Below, in pieces: positions 26,443 through 34,788 of a stretch of DNA of 64,000 nucleotides. Position numbers and translations under genes: made by a program. Under the pieces are notes generated by a model, which made no database searches, was not told the DNA's origin, and saw only the letters and a list, made by a program, of their open reading frames with translations. The stretch is from Mucilaginibacter sp. OK098 (GTDB lineage: Bacteria > Bacteroidota > Bacteroidia > Sphingobacteriales > Sphingobacteriaceae). The stretch lies in NCBI RefSeq assembly GCF_900142915.1, contig NZ_FRCM01000001.1, forward strand, positions 1,488,001 to 1,552,000. The letters run 5' to 3'. Each line of letters starts with the position of its first letter. Position 1 is the stretch's first letter.

Positions 26443-27528
26443 GGCTTCGGCCAGTTTTTCGTTTTCAATTATTTTGATCAACGCTTTTTCGGCAATATTT
26501 AACTCGACAGAATTAACATCTTTTTCTTCATCAATATTTTTGATGTATTTAAAAATTGCACCGTCCTCATAGCTTTTTATAACAGTTGGGTGCACGTAGT
26601 ACTTTTTGCAAACGGTACGGGTATTGCCCAGGTTTAGTGCAACCTCATCCAAAACCGTAACAATTTTCTTTTTACACTCTGCAATTGTTTCAAACTCACC
26701 GGCTTGTTTAAAGGCATATAATGCGCTTACGCTACCTGCCCAGGTTCTGAAATCTTTGGCGGTAAAATCTTCTCCGGTAATTTCTTGTAAGTAATTGTTC
26801 ACATCTCCCGATCCTACTGTGCAATGTTTACCATCAGCATTATAATATTGAAAAAGTTCTTTCCCCGGGATTTCCCGGCATTGTTTTACCAGCTTCGCAA
26901 GTTTTCTGCTTTGTAATGATACTTTATGATAAACCCCTTTTTTTCCTTTAAACTCAAAATTCAGGGTTGATCCTTCAATCTTTACGTGGCGGTTCATTAG
27001 TGTGGTTAAACCGAAAGAGCCATACAGTTTTTTGTACGATTCATTCCCTACCCTTATACTGGTCAGCTCCATCAGGCGCACAACAAGCGCTACAATTTTA
27101 TCATGATCGGGGTTATGGCGGGCCAGGTCTTTATCAACCTGCCTCCTGATAGCTGGTAAATGGGCTGCAAACATTTGAAGGCGATGATATTTTGATTGGT
27201 TACGAATTTTGTTCCAGTCAGGATGATAGCGATATTGCTTTCTTCCGGCAGCATCTGTACCGGTAAATTGCAAATGCCCGTTCTCATATGGCGAGATCCA
27301 TATATTGGTATATGCAGGCGGGATAACCAGCTTGTTGAATCGTTCTATTAATTCTTTGTCTTTTACCAAACTTCCATCTGCATTGTAATAGTTCCAGCGC
27401 TTGCCTGCCTTTTTACGACTATAGCCGGGTGTTGAATCTGATACATAACGTAGCCCGACAGCTTTTGCAGTGATTTTTGGGTCGCGTCCTATTTTTTCGA
27501 GTTTGGTTAGCAATCGGTTCATCATCAA
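26437..27528 (-). CDS. DNA topoisomerase IB
   Basis: 363 residues, the compact bacterial/poxvirus-like form of eukaryotic-type topoisomerase I. The N-terminal part (RKKAGKRWNYYNADG, FNKLVIPPAYTNIWISPYENGHLQFTGTDAAGRKQYRYHPDW) and the catalytic core (MELTSIRVGNESYKKLYGSFGL with the first Arg, KDFRTWAGSVSAL with the second) are complete; the nucleophilic tyrosine is in KKYYVHPTVI. It relaxes supercoils without ATP. Such enzymes are common extras in Bacteroidota and are not essential. The start could be any of the clustered ATGs (MMMN). Single gene. Confidence 0.95.
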   Translation of the reverse strand: MMMNRLLTKLEKIGRDPKITAKAVGLRYVSDSTPGYSRKKAGKRWNYYNADGSLVKDKELIERFNKLVIPPAYTNIWISPYENGHLQFTGTDAAGRKQYRYHPDWNKIRNQSKYHRLQMFAAHLPAIRRQVDKDLARHNPDHDKIVALVVRLMELTSIRVGNESYKKLYGSFGLTTLMNRHVKIEGSTLNFEFKGKKGVYHKVSLQSRKLAKLVKQCREIPGKELFQYYNADGKHCTVGSGDVNNYLQEITGEDFTAKDFRTWAGSVSALYAFKQAGEFETIAECKKKIVTVLDEVALNLGNTRTVCKKYYVHPTVIKSYEDGAIFKYIKNIDEEKDVNSVELNIAEKALIKIIENEKLAEAS

Positions 27529-27783
27529 TACAACAAGGGCGGATATTATAAGTTTGTTAATAGATAAGAAATAAATTCTACGATTATCTATTTCCTCTTT
27601 ACGCGCAGCGAAGAGAGGGAAGGTCCAGCGAAGCGTCGACCGGGTGAGTAAACTATGCAGGCGATATTAACGTGAGCGCTTTAAAGCAAATGCATGGTGG
27701 AGCGGCCTTATTTTTTGACCATCCGCTGACTATTCTCAGCCAATAAACACTGAATTTTACTTTTCTAACAAACCATCAAACTT

Positions 27784-28806
27784 ATGAAATACAATTTTTT
27801 AGGAAACACCGGCCTGGTGGTATCCGAGCTATGTTTTGGCACCATGACCTTTGGCGGCAAAGGCTACTGGGAAGCCATAGGCAGCGCACAACAGCAAGAA
27901 GTTAACGACCTGATGAAGGTTGTGGTAGATTCTGGCATTAACTTTATTGATACAGCCAATGTTTATTCGTTTGGCGAATCAGAGAAACTGCTGGGGCAGT
28001 CTATAAAAGATGTTGGTTTTAGTCGTAATGAACTGGTAATAGCTACCAAAGTTCGTGGCCGTATGGGTGAAGGTGCCAATGATATGGGCCTCTCACGTTA
28101 CCACATTTTCCAGTCGGTTGATGATAGTTTAAAACGTTTACAGCTCGATCATATCGATATTTTATATTTACACGGTATAGATCCAAAAACATCAGTAGAA
28201 GAAACGGTGCGTGCTCTTAATGATATTGTGCTAACCGGTAAAGTACGTTATATAGCTATTTGCAACTGGCCTGCATGGATGGTGATGAAGGCAATTGCAA
28301 TAACTGAAAAACATGGCTGGAATAAATTTATGGGGCTTCAATATTTTTACTCATTAGCTGCGCGCGATATTGAAAGAGAATTATTACCCTTAGCAGCCGA
28401 TCAAAATATTGGTGTAATGCCTTGGAGCCCACTTGCAGGTGGTTTTCTTGGTGGTAAATACGGGCGCAATGCAGAAAAAGCAGAAGGCAGCCGCAGAGAC
28501 ACATTTGATTTCCCGCCTATTAATAAAGACAAAACCTACGATATTATTGATGTAATTACCGAAGTTGGCAAGCAGCACAATGTTTCAGTAGCCGAAGTGG
28601 CTTTAGCCTGGGTTCGTCAGCAAAAAGGAGTATCCAGCACCATTATCGGCGCTAAAAATGTTGATCAGCTAAATGCCAACATCAAATCGACCGAATTATT
28701 GCTAACTGCCGATGACCTGAAAAAACTTGATGAAGTAAGCGCACTGTCAAGAGAATATCCTGCATGGATGGTTGAAAGACAATCTGCCGATAGGGCGTTG
28801 AAATAA
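27784..28806 (+). CDS. Aldo/keto reductase
   Basis: 340-residue TIM-barrel oxidoreductase. The catalytic tetrad is visible: D and Y in NFIDTANVYSFGESE, K in VIATKVRGR, H in LYLHGIDP. The NADPH site is at the C-terminal STIIGAKNVDQLNANI. It belongs to the YajO/YghZ-like branch of NADPH-dependent reductases acting on aldehydes; natural substrate unknown. Cytoplasmic. It stands alone, with a 255-bp upstream region without clear gene content and a repeat-filled convergent spacer downstream. Confidence 0.94.
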   Translation: MKYNFLGNTGLVVSELCFGTMTFGGKGYWEAIGSAQQQEVNDLMKVVVDSGINFIDTANVYSFGESEKLLGQSIKDVGFSRNELVIATKVRGRMGEGANDMGLSRYHIFQSVDDSLKRLQLDHIDILYLHGIDPKTSVEETVRALNDIVLTGKVRYIAICNWPAWMVMKAIAITEKHGWNKFMGLQYFYSLAARDIERELLPLAADQNIGVMPWSPLAGGFLGGKYGRNAEKAEGSRRDTFDFPPINKDKTYDIIDVITEVGKQHNVSVAEVALAWVRQQKGVSSTIIGAKNVDQLNANIKSTELLLTADDLKKLDEVSALSREYPAWMVERQSADRALK

Positions 28807-28891
28807 GTCGGAAAGGCCGAAAGTCAGTAAAGTCCGAAAGATGTAATCTCTCTTTCGGACTTCCGGACTTTACCGACTTTCGGACTTCTTC
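28807..28891. repeat. GTCCGAAAGTCGG oligomer inverted pair filling a convergent spacer
   Basis: Left arm GTCGGAAAGGCCGAAAGTC, AGTAAAGTCCGAAAG; right arm CTTTCGGACTTCCGGACTTT, ACCGACTTTCGGACTTC. It fills the entire spacer between the aldo/keto reductase stop and the next convergent stop. Other copies: 34573-34612, 42294-42341, 53117-53184, 53578-53661. Confidence 0.8.
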
Positions 28892-28893
28892 AC

Positions 28894-29439
28894 TCACTCC
28901 TTTAATGTTTTACCTGTTTGAAGGTAGTAATTGATCGATTTTTCCCAATCCTTTAAATTTTGCATATAAATGGATTGCATGGCGATAGGGTTAATTTGAT
29001 TGCCAATTAAATTAAGTCCTGTGTAGCTGTAAGTTATTTCTGCGGATGTAAGTTTACCTGATCCGGTACATTTTATTGTTATCGTCCAATACCTGTTTTC
29101 GGTTGAAACAAGGTATTGGATCAAATGATCATTTGGCTGGTATTTGGTTACAATCCACAAAAACCCGGTTTCATTATGTCCGTGTCCTTTTGTTTTAAAA
29201 ACTGTTCCCTCTTCTATCCTTTCTGTTGATGGATAAACAAGTTTTGGATCCCACTTATCGGCCCATTTTTTTTCCTCAAATGCCCCAAATAATGGAAATA
29301 CCTTTTCAATACTCCCATTAAGCTGAATAATTGCCGTTTTAGAAACCCTTTGGGATACAAATTTTTCAGTCTCCATTTGATTTTGATTTTTACAGGAAAA
29401 CAGCAGCAATGCTACCATCATAAAATATAACTGTTTCAT
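28894..29439 (-). CDS. SRPBCC-type lipoprotein
   Basis: 181 residues from the ATG at 29437-29439, which gives a lipoprotein signal (MKQLYFMMVALLLFSC with lipobox LFSC); an earlier ATG at 29460 sits inside the -7 box. The mature domain is a helix-grip/polyketide-cyclase-like fold: AIIQLNGSIEKVFPLFGAFEEKKWADKW, GTVFKTKGHGHNETGFLWIV, YWTITIKCTGSGKLTSAEITYSY, and a closing helix MQSIYMQNLKDWEKSINYYL. A lipid-anchored START-like protein is unusual and suggests binding of a hydrophobic ligand in the periplasm; ligand unknown. Confidence 0.82.
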   Translation of the reverse strand: MKQLYFMMVALLLFSCKNQNQMETEKFVSQRVSKTAIIQLNGSIEKVFPLFGAFEEKKWADKWDPKLVYPSTERIEEGTVFKTKGHGHNETGFLWIVTKYQPNDHLIQYLVSTENRYWTITIKCTGSGKLTSAEITYSYTGLNLIGNQINPIAMQSIYMQNLKDWEKSINYYLQTGKTLKE

Positions 29440-29457
29440 TGTTAATACTATTTGAAA

Positions 29458-29465
29458 CAAATATA
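29458..29465 (-). promoter_or_regulatory. -7 promoter element (TATATTTG) for the SRPBCC lipoprotein
   Basis: Perfect minus-strand TAnnTTTG, 18 nt before the chosen ATG. It overlaps the codon at 29460, arguing against the longer start. Confidence 0.55.
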
Positions 29466-29505
29466 TCCTGAGAAGTAAAAACAGATTTATCGAAAATTGG
29501 GAATT

Positions 29506-30396
29506 TTATTTACGCAATAAAGCAGATGGGGAAATTTTAAATCTTCTTCTGAAAAGGCTGCTAAAACTCTGAAGACTGTCAAACCCTACTGAATAACAAA
29601 CCTGTGTAACAGAATAATGCTGTTCATTTAAAAGCTGATATGCTTTTTGCAGTTTTACATTTATAATATACTGGTGGGGTGTTATACCATACAATGCCTT
29701 AAAGTTTGCCAAAAAATGAAACTTGTTCATACAGGCCTGTGCTGCAATATCATCTAAAGATACCGAAGGCGCAGTTGCGTTGTCTTCCATAAAGTCCTTT
29801 GCTATAAACAAGCGCTTATATAATTCCTCCCTTGTTGATCTTTTTATTGAATTAATTTTTTGCAGATCAACGGAAAGCGCGGAGTTAATTTTAGCAAAAC
29901 TTGTTAACAGATTAAATAAGATATCATCTATTTCCTGTTGGCTGTAGTAGTTTAATGATACCAGGAAATGCAACTGTGAAAGGATTGTACCTGATTGAAA
30001 CGGCACATTCGGAATATTCAATTTTCCCTTTTGCTTAATTGAAGGATTATCTAAAAGATGATTGGCTGGGGTGCTAATTGAATAAATACTGCTGTCCACA
30101 AAATCCTCATTAAACAATATAAACAATGTTTTTAATGGCTGGTTACTATTGAAGTTGATAGTAAGCTCATCCCCCGGGTTTAAGAAATAAAAACACTTTT
30201 CAGAGATCGATACCGGCTGATCATTGATAATATACCGCCCTTTATTTAAGAAATTAGTGGCAAAAAGATAGGGAGTTGTATGTGCAGGATAGTAATATTT
30301 GGTATTGGTGTTTGCATATAAAATGGCATTTTTTAACTGCGCAGGTTGCCCGGTATTTATACTAAGTTGTGGGTTAGGCAGTTGGGAAATGACCAT
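29506..30396 (-). CDS. AraC-family transcriptional regulator
   Basis: 296 residues. The N-terminal ~170 residues form a cupin-like sensing domain (NKGRYIINDQPVSISEKCFYFLNPGDEL), the C-terminal ~100 residues the double helix-turn-helix: first HTH SLDDIAAQACMNKFHFLANFKALYGITPHQYI, second HYSVTQVCYSVGFDSLQSFSSLFRRRFKISPS. It begins 22 bp after the threonine aldolase stop on the same strand, so the two may be cotranscribed. Effector unknown; many homologues control sugar or stress genes. Confidence 0.92.
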   Translation of the reverse strand: MVISQLPNPQLSINTGQPAQLKNAILYANTNTKYYYPAHTTPYLFATNFLNKGRYIINDQPVSISEKCFYFLNPGDELTINFNSNQPLKTLFILFNEDFVDSSIYSISTPANHLLDNPSIKQKGKLNIPNVPFQSGTILSQLHFLVSLNYYSQQEIDDILFNLLTSFAKINSALSVDLQKINSIKRSTREELYKRLFIAKDFMEDNATAPSVSLDDIAAQACMNKFHFLANFKALYGITPHQYIINVKLQKAYQLLNEQHYSVTQVCYSVGFDSLQSFSSLFRRRFKISPSALLRK

Positions 30397-30418
30397 TACT
30401 ATTGTATTTATTACCCGG

Positions 30419-31432
30419 TTAAATATTTTTCAGCACGCTTACTACATACTCCACCTGTTCAGGGTGCACATCAAGGTGCAGCACAAAGCGGATACGGTGT
30501 TTATCAGTTGATAATGCTTTTATGCCTTTTTCTTCCAGCTTTTGCAGAACGATGCTCGCGGGCTCAACGGTATCAAACAAAACAATATTGGTTTCCTGCG
30601 GCAATACATTGGCCACCCAACCACATTTACCCAGCTCATCAGCCAGTATCTGGGCATGAGTGTGGTCGATTTTTAACCGTTCAACATGATGATCAAGTGC
30701 ATAAATTCCCGCAGCGGCTAAAAATCCCGCCTGGCGCATTCCGCCACCAAAAACTTTACGGATGCGCCGCGCGTATTTTATGGTTTCCTTATCCGCCAGG
30801 AACACAGAGCCAACCGGAGCCCCTAAACCTTTTGAAAGGCAAACAGAAATTCCGTCAAAACATTTACCGTAATCAGCGGCTTTATCACCCGTGTGAACCA
30901 ACGCATTAAAAATGCGGGCGCCATCCAAATGAAGCTTTAAGCCTTTATTTTTACAGAGTTCAGCAATTGGTTTTATCTGTTCAATTGTGTAACAACTGCC
31001 TCCGCCCTTGTTGACCGTATTCTCCAGTACCACCAAACTGGTATGTGGGTAATGAATATTTTCAGCATTAATTTCAGGTTCAATCATTTCAGCAGTAATA
31101 ATACCTCGGTAACCATTCAATAAACGGGTTGATACACCTGAGTTAAAGGCTATCCCCCCACCCTCATAGCGATAAACATGTGCAGTTTGATCAGCAATCA
31201 GTTCATCCAAAGGTTGAGTAAAGCATTTTATGGCAATTTGATTGGTCATGGTGCCTGACGGGCAAAAGATGCCGGCTTCCATACCAAAAATAGCAGCAGA
31301 CTTCTCTTCCAGTTCATTTATAGTTTCATCTTCGCCAAAAACATCATCGCCTACTTTTGCATTAAACATAGCCTCCAGCATCCCCGGAGTTGGTTTTGTA
31401 ACGGTATCGCTTCTTAGATCAACAATCATCAT
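30419..31432 (-). CDS. ltaE: Low-specificity L-threonine aldolase
   Basis: 337 residues, fold type I PLP enzyme. The start MMIVDLRSDTVTKPTPGML is diagnostic of the family (either of two adjacent ATGs possible). The PLP lysine is in ISVCLSKGLGAPVGSVF, and the cofactor-contacting HLDGARIFNA holds the Asp and Arg. It cleaves L-threonine/L-allo-threonine to glycine and acetaldehyde. The AraC regulator follows after 22 bp. The divergent gene at 31474 shares the 41-bp upstream spacer. Confidence 0.96.
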   Translation of the reverse strand: MMIVDLRSDTVTKPTPGMLEAMFNAKVGDDVFGEDETINELEEKSAAIFGMEAGIFCPSGTMTNQIAIKCFTQPLDELIADQTAHVYRYEGGGIAFNSGVSTRLLNGYRGIITAEMIEPEINAENIHYPHTSLVVLENTVNKGGGSCYTIEQIKPIAELCKNKGLKLHLDGARIFNALVHTGDKAADYGKCFDGISVCLSKGLGAPVGSVFLADKETIKYARRIRKVFGGGMRQAGFLAAAGIYALDHHVERLKIDHTHAQILADELGKCGWVANVLPQETNIVLFDTVEPASIVLQKLEEKGIKALSTDKHRIRFVLHLDVHPEQVEYVVSVLKNI

Positions 31433-31473
31433 ATTAAATGTTGTAAAATTACGTTATTTGTGTTTTAATAATT

Positions 31474-32199
31474 ATGCGCTCAATTTTAATCATTTTATTT
31501 TTTATGCTGATGATTGTATCAGCAAAATCGCAATCTTCCAAATGGCAGCCCGGCCGTTTTACCGATATAAAAGGAAATACCGAATCTGGCTTTATCCGGG
31601 TTAACCCATCGGCCAAAGGCCCGATAAAAGGCGAAGGCTTTATTGAATTTAGAGAAAACGATAAATCAAACCCGTTTAAGCTAAGTGCAAGTGATCTGAA
31701 ATCATTCGTGGTAGCAAAAGACAGCTTTGTTGTAGCACATGCTCCGGGAAATGAAGCCTGGGCAAAAAACGAGTTTGATTTTGTGAAGGTTGTAATTGAT
31801 GATGAAGTTAAGCTCTACATGAGCCGTGGCGGCAGTGGCAGTAAGGGCGGTATTGGCGGAACTGGCATTGGTATTGAACCGGGCATAGGCATTGGAACCG
31901 GTGGATATGGCGGAGGCTTGAGTGGTGGTGTGAGTGGCGGCGTATCTATCCCTATAGGCGGCGGTGGCTATAACAACAACGAAAAAACGGTTTACTACTA
32001 CGGTGCAAACACTGCCGAAATGAAACGCATTACCAATCAAAATTTCGAAGATGTAATGACCGATATTATGGGCGATGAACCCGATGTTGTCGACAAGATC
32101 CACGCAAAAGTGTACATACTTGCCAATATAGACAGGCTAATTGTTTATTTTAAACAGGTGAAAGAAGGTGAAAGGCAAAAGGTTAAAGGCGAAAGGTAA
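31474..32199 (+). CDS. Exported glycine-rich hypothetical protein
   Basis: 241 residues with a signal peptide (MRSILIILFFMLMIVSAKSQ). A beta-rich N-domain (GRFTDIKGNTESGFIRVNP, FVVAKDSFVVAHAPG, FVKVVIDDEVKLYM) is followed by a glycine-rich stretch (about 125-165, repeated GIGIGTGGYGGGLSGG-like units) and a second small domain (TVYYYGANTAEMKRITNQNFEDVM, HAKVYILANIDRLIVYFKQ). The last residues, KEGERQKVKGER, are encoded by a GGTGAAAGGCAAAAGG dispersed repeat, so the natural C-terminus may have been at about FKQ. Function unknown; exported or surface protein. Confidence 0.8.
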   Translation: MRSILIILFFMLMIVSAKSQSSKWQPGRFTDIKGNTESGFIRVNPSAKGPIKGEGFIEFRENDKSNPFKLSASDLKSFVVAKDSFVVAHAPGNEAWAKNEFDFVKVVIDDEVKLYMSRGGSGSKGGIGGTGIGIEPGIGIGTGGYGGGLSGGVSGGVSIPIGGGGYNNNEKTVYYYGANTAEMKRITNQNFEDVMTDIMGDEPDVVDKIHAKVYILANIDRLIVYFKQVKEGERQKVKGER

Positions 32200-32228
32200 G
32201 AAGTTTTTACCTTTCAGCTTTCACCTCC
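32154..32228. repeat. GGTGAAAGGCAAAAGG oligomer inverted pair (overlaps a gene 3' end)
   Basis: Left arm GGTGAAAGAAGGTGAAAGG, AAAAGGTTAAAGGCGAAAGG is inside the coding sequence of the glycine-rich protein; right arm TTTTTACCTTTCAGCTTTCACC lies in the 31-bp convergent spacer. Same family as 17217-17329. Confidence 0.75.
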
Positions 32229-32230
32229 TC

Positions 32231-33445
32231 TTACAGCCCCTGCGCTATTACAAACCCGCTTGCCCAAGCCCATTGAAAGTTGTAGCCACCCAGCCAGCCG
32301 GTAACATCCACACACTCGCCGCCATAGTACATACCCGGTATCTTTTTTACTTCAAGGGTTTTGGATGACAGTTCATCGGTTGATACGCCACCGCGCATTA
32401 CCTCGGCTTTATCATAACCCTTATCTCCTGCCGGTTTCACCTTAAACTCATGGATCAGGCTGTTAATGCTTTCAAGGTCCGTTTTATTTAGCGATGCCAG
32501 GTTTTTATCCACTGGTAATTTATCGCTCAAAGCTTCGGCAAATTTGCGGGTAAACAGGTTGGCCAAATAAGCCAGCAGCATCTTTTTACCGTTTGCTTCG
32601 CGTTCCTGCAGGATCAGTTCAGCTATACTTTGATTTGGCAGCAGATCGATATAAATATATTCACCTGGCCGCCAGTAGGATGAAATTTGCAGAATGGCCG
32701 GGCCACTTAGCCCCCAATGGGTGAACAGGATATTTTCCTCAAAGCTGATCCGGTCGTTCCAAACCCGGCAGAATATGCTGTTGCCTGAAAGCTGCTCATA
32801 CCAGGGCTGGTCTTTACCGGTTATAGTAAGCGGCACCAATGCCGGAGCAGTATCATTAATTTTTAAGCCGAATTTCTTTGCTATTCTCAACCCAAAATCT
32901 GTTGCTCCCATTTTAGGAATAGGTAATCCACCTGATGCGATCACCACTTTAGGGACAGATAAGTTTTCAGTTCTTCCGTTTCGTTCTAACGAAACAATAA
33001 AACCATTATCAACCTGTTCAATCCCTTTAACTTCTGCGTCGCACCAGATCTCCTGCCCCAAATCGGCACAAAGAGAGGTAAATACTTTTACTACATCCCT
33101 GGCATTATCACTTTCAGGAAATAGCTGCCCGAGTGTTTTTTCTTTACCAATGATCCCGTAGGTTTCAAAAAAGCTAACGGTATCATCAACCGTCCATTGC
33201 GACAGGGTTGATTTGCAAAAGTGCTCGTTATCAGATATAAACTGTTGCGCCGAGGCATACAGGTTGGTGTAATTGCATCGGCCGCCGCCACTGATCAGGA
33301 TCTTAGCGCCTACCTTATCGTTCTTCTCTAATACAAGGGTGCGTTTGCCTAAAAAACCGGCTTGCACGGCACACATTAATCCGCACGCGCCGCCGCCGAT
33401 AATTATAGCGTCAAAATCTGTTTGTTTTGTTAAATTTGCTGTCAT
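32231..33445 (-). CDS. BaiN/HI0933-family FAD-dependent oxidoreductase
   Basis: 404 residues from ATG 33443-33445 ([19 protein letters not shown]). The dinucleotide-binding motif GGGACGLMCAVQAG, the family motif SGGGRCNYTN, and the C-terminal VRGG-like VMRGGVSTDELSSKTLEVKKIPGMYYGGECVDVTGWLGGYNFQWAW region mark the HI0933/BaiN (YhiN) flavoproteins. Their reaction is not settled; related BaiN acts in bile-acid reduction, but the housekeeping homologues are of unknown role. The frame is open to 33628, but that part lies antisense to nuoA and lacks family similarity. Its start codon shares CATG with nuoA on the opposite strand. Confidence 0.92.
   Translation of the reverse strand: MTANLTKQTDFDAIIIGGGACGLMCAVQAGFLGKRTLVLEKNDKVGAKILISGGGRCNYTNLYASAQQFISDNEHFCKSTLSQWTVDDTVSFFETYGIIGKEKTLGQLFPESDNARDVVKVFTSLCADLGQEIWCDAEVKGIEQVDNGFIVSLERNGRTENLSVPKVVIASGGLPIPKMGATDFGLRIAKKFGLKINDTAPALVPLTITGKDQPWYEQLSGNSIFCRVWNDRISFEENILFTHWGLSGPAILQISSYWRPGEYIYIDLLPNQSIAELILQEREANGKKMLLAYLANLFTRKFAEALSDKLPVDKNLASLNKTDLESINSLIHEFKVKPAGDKGYDKAEVMRGGVSTDELSSKTLEVKKIPGMYYGGECVDVTGWLGGYNFQWAWASGFVIAQGL
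33431..33438 (+). promoter_or_regulatory. -7 promoter element (TAAATTTG) for nuoA
   Basis: Perfect TAnnTTTG ending 5 nt before the nuoA ATG and lying inside the first codons of the divergent flavoprotein gene. Predicts a leaderless or near-leaderless nuoAB mRNA. Confidence 0.55.
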
Positions 33446-34106
33446 GGCTGAAGTGTCGCAAATATCAGAATTTGGAAAGATACTTATCTTCCTTATTACA
33501 GGAATAATAATGGTATGCGTGGCTTTTTTAATAAACAAGCTTTTAGCGCCCAGTAATCCTACCCCGGAAAAGCTAACCTCGTACGAATGCGGCGAAGAAA
33601 CAACCGGCAATGCCTGGCTACCGTTCAACTCCCGCTTTTATGTTATCGCGCTGATTTTCTTATTGTTTGATGTGGAAATGGTGTTTATTTTCCCCTGGGC
33701 AACTGTATTTGGCAGCCATGAAATAAACAACTACGACCCACGCTGGGGTTGGCTGGCATTAACCGAGATGTTTGTGTTTTTGGGCATCCTGATCCTCGGC
33801 CTGGCTTACGTTTGGGTAAAAGGCGACCTAGACTGGATAAAACCGAAGCCCATTGTTCCAATAACAGACACTTTTATTCCAAAATCCCTCTATGAAAAGT
33901 TGAATGCGGAACAAAGCGTTTATAAAGTGAAGGCATTTTCACTTACCACTGTTCCACCTGTTCCACTTGAAACAGTGTTAACAGCGGAAACAACCGGAAC
34001 AAATGAAACATCTGGAACAAGTGGAACAGGTGGAACACCAGGAACACCGCCTATAAGAAAACCTATGTTTAAACCAACCTTTAAAAAACCCGGCAATGAG
34101 CAATGA
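33444..34106 (+). CDS. nuoA: NADH-quinone oxidoreductase subunit A
   Basis: 220 residues from the ATG at 33444. Three membrane helices are evident ([62 protein letters not shown]) with the conserved loop [21 protein letters not shown] that lies at the quinone site. Canonical NuoA is about 120-145 residues; this one carries an extra ~75-residue hydrophilic tail, of which residues about 169-202 are Thr/Gly/Pro-rich and encoded by a TGGAACA-type repeat with perfect 20-bp inverted arms. The tail is probably disordered. nuoB overlaps by 11 bp. The gene belongs to proton-pumping Complex I. Confidence 0.95.
   Translation: MAEVSQISEFGKILIFLITGIIMVCVAFLINKLLAPSNPTPEKLTSYECGEETTGNAWLPFNSRFYVIALIFLLFDVEMVFIFPWATVFGSHEINNYDPRWGWLALTEMFVFLGILILGLAYVWVKGDLDWIKPKPIVPITDTFIPKSLYEKLNAEQSVYKVKAFSLTTVPPVPLETVLTAETTGTNETSGTSGTGGTPGTPPIRKPMFKPTFKKPGNEQ
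33948..34047. repeat. TGGAACA oligomer inverted repeat inside the nuoA coding sequence
   Basis: Perfect 20-bp inverted arms at 33950-33969 (TGTTCCACCTGTTCCACTTG) and 34018-34037, with further GGAACA/GAAACA units between and after. It encodes the Thr/Gly-rich part of the NuoA tail. Confidence 0.85.
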
Positions 34107-34626
34107 TCTGACAAGTGAGAATGGTGGCGTTATAATCACCAAAGTGAATGATCTGCTTAACTGGTCAAGGTTATCATCCCTATGGCCATTAAGTTTTGGA
34201 ATTGCCTGCTGTGCCATTGAATTTATGGGGGCTTTTGCCTCTACGTATGATCTGGACCGATATGGCGTATTCCCCCGCCCATCTGCCCGCCAGGCTGATG
34301 TTATCATCATAGCCGGAACAGTTACTTTTAAAATGGCGGAACGCATTAAACGCCTGTACGAACAAATGCCCGAGCCAAAATACGTAATCTCTATGGGCTC
34401 GTGTTCCAATTGCGGCGGTCCCTACTGGCAACATGGCTATCATGTGGTAAAAGGAGTTGACAGGGTGATCCCTGTTGATGTATATGTGCAGGGCTGCCCA
34501 CCAAGGCCTGAAGCGCTAATTGGCGCTATATTGGAATTACAGAAAAAAATTGAAGGAGAGAGATTGTTGGGGGGAGTCCGAAAGTCGGAAAAGACCGAAA
34601 GTCCGGAAGTAAAAGAAAGCGTATAA
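34096..34626 (+). CDS. nuoB: NADH-quinone oxidoreductase subunit B
   Basis: 176 residues, starting inside the last codons of nuoA. The four ligands of the terminal N2 [4Fe-4S] cluster are present: C38-C39 in [11 protein letters not shown]103 in [10 protein letters not shown] and C134 in [30 protein letters not shown] is fully conserved. The canonical protein ends near residue 160; residues 161-176 ([16 protein letters not shown]) are encoded by a GTCCGAAAGTCGG-type repeat and look like an acquired tail. nuoC is not next; it lies 9 kb away at 43811. Confidence 0.97.
   Translation: MSNDLTSENGGVIITKVNDLLNWSRLSSLWPLSFGIACCAIEFMGAFASTYDLDRYGVFPRPSARQADVIIIAGTVTFKMAERIKRLYEQMPEPKYVISMGSCSNCGGPYWQHGYHVVKGVDRVIPVDVYVQGCPPRPEALIGAILELQKKIEGERLLGGVRKSEKTESPEVKESV
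34573..34612. repeat. GTCCGAAAGTCGG oligomer repeat inside the nuoB 3' end
   Basis: Units GAGTCCGAAAGTCGGAAAAG and ACCGAAAGTCCGGAAGT encode the last residues of NuoB. Same family as 28807-28891. Confidence 0.75.
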
Positions 34627-34640
34627 CCCCCTCTCCCCGG

Positions 34641-34660
34641 TGGCTGTGTCCTCACAGCCA
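34641..34660 (+). terminator. Hairpin downstream of nuoB
   Basis: 8-bp stem TGGCTGTG (34641-34648) / CACAGCCA (34653-34660), loop TCCT, no T-run. Possible 3' hairpin closing the nuoAB transcript. Confidence 0.4.
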
Positions 34661-34788
34661 ACTCCGTGCGGCTTGGGGTTTAGCACAAACTTTCTACAAA
34701 CCTTATCATAGTTAAGTCGGAGCCCAATACTCATTTTAAAACTCACAGCCTATGGAATCATGGTCTATACCTTTTGACAATTAACAGG

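Noticed and set aside
30346-30909. 187-residue open frame antisense to threonine aldolase
   Set aside because: Low-quality composition, no homology pattern, entirely opposite a well supported enzyme gene.
31702-32103. 133-residue frame opposite the glycine-rich protein
   Set aside because: Complement of glycine codons gives Thr/Ala-rich sequence; signal peptide and domain pattern support the plus strand.
33446-33628. 61-residue extension of the BaiN-like protein
   Set aside because: Antisense to nuoA, no relation to the FAD family; the conserved start is [12 protein letters not shown].
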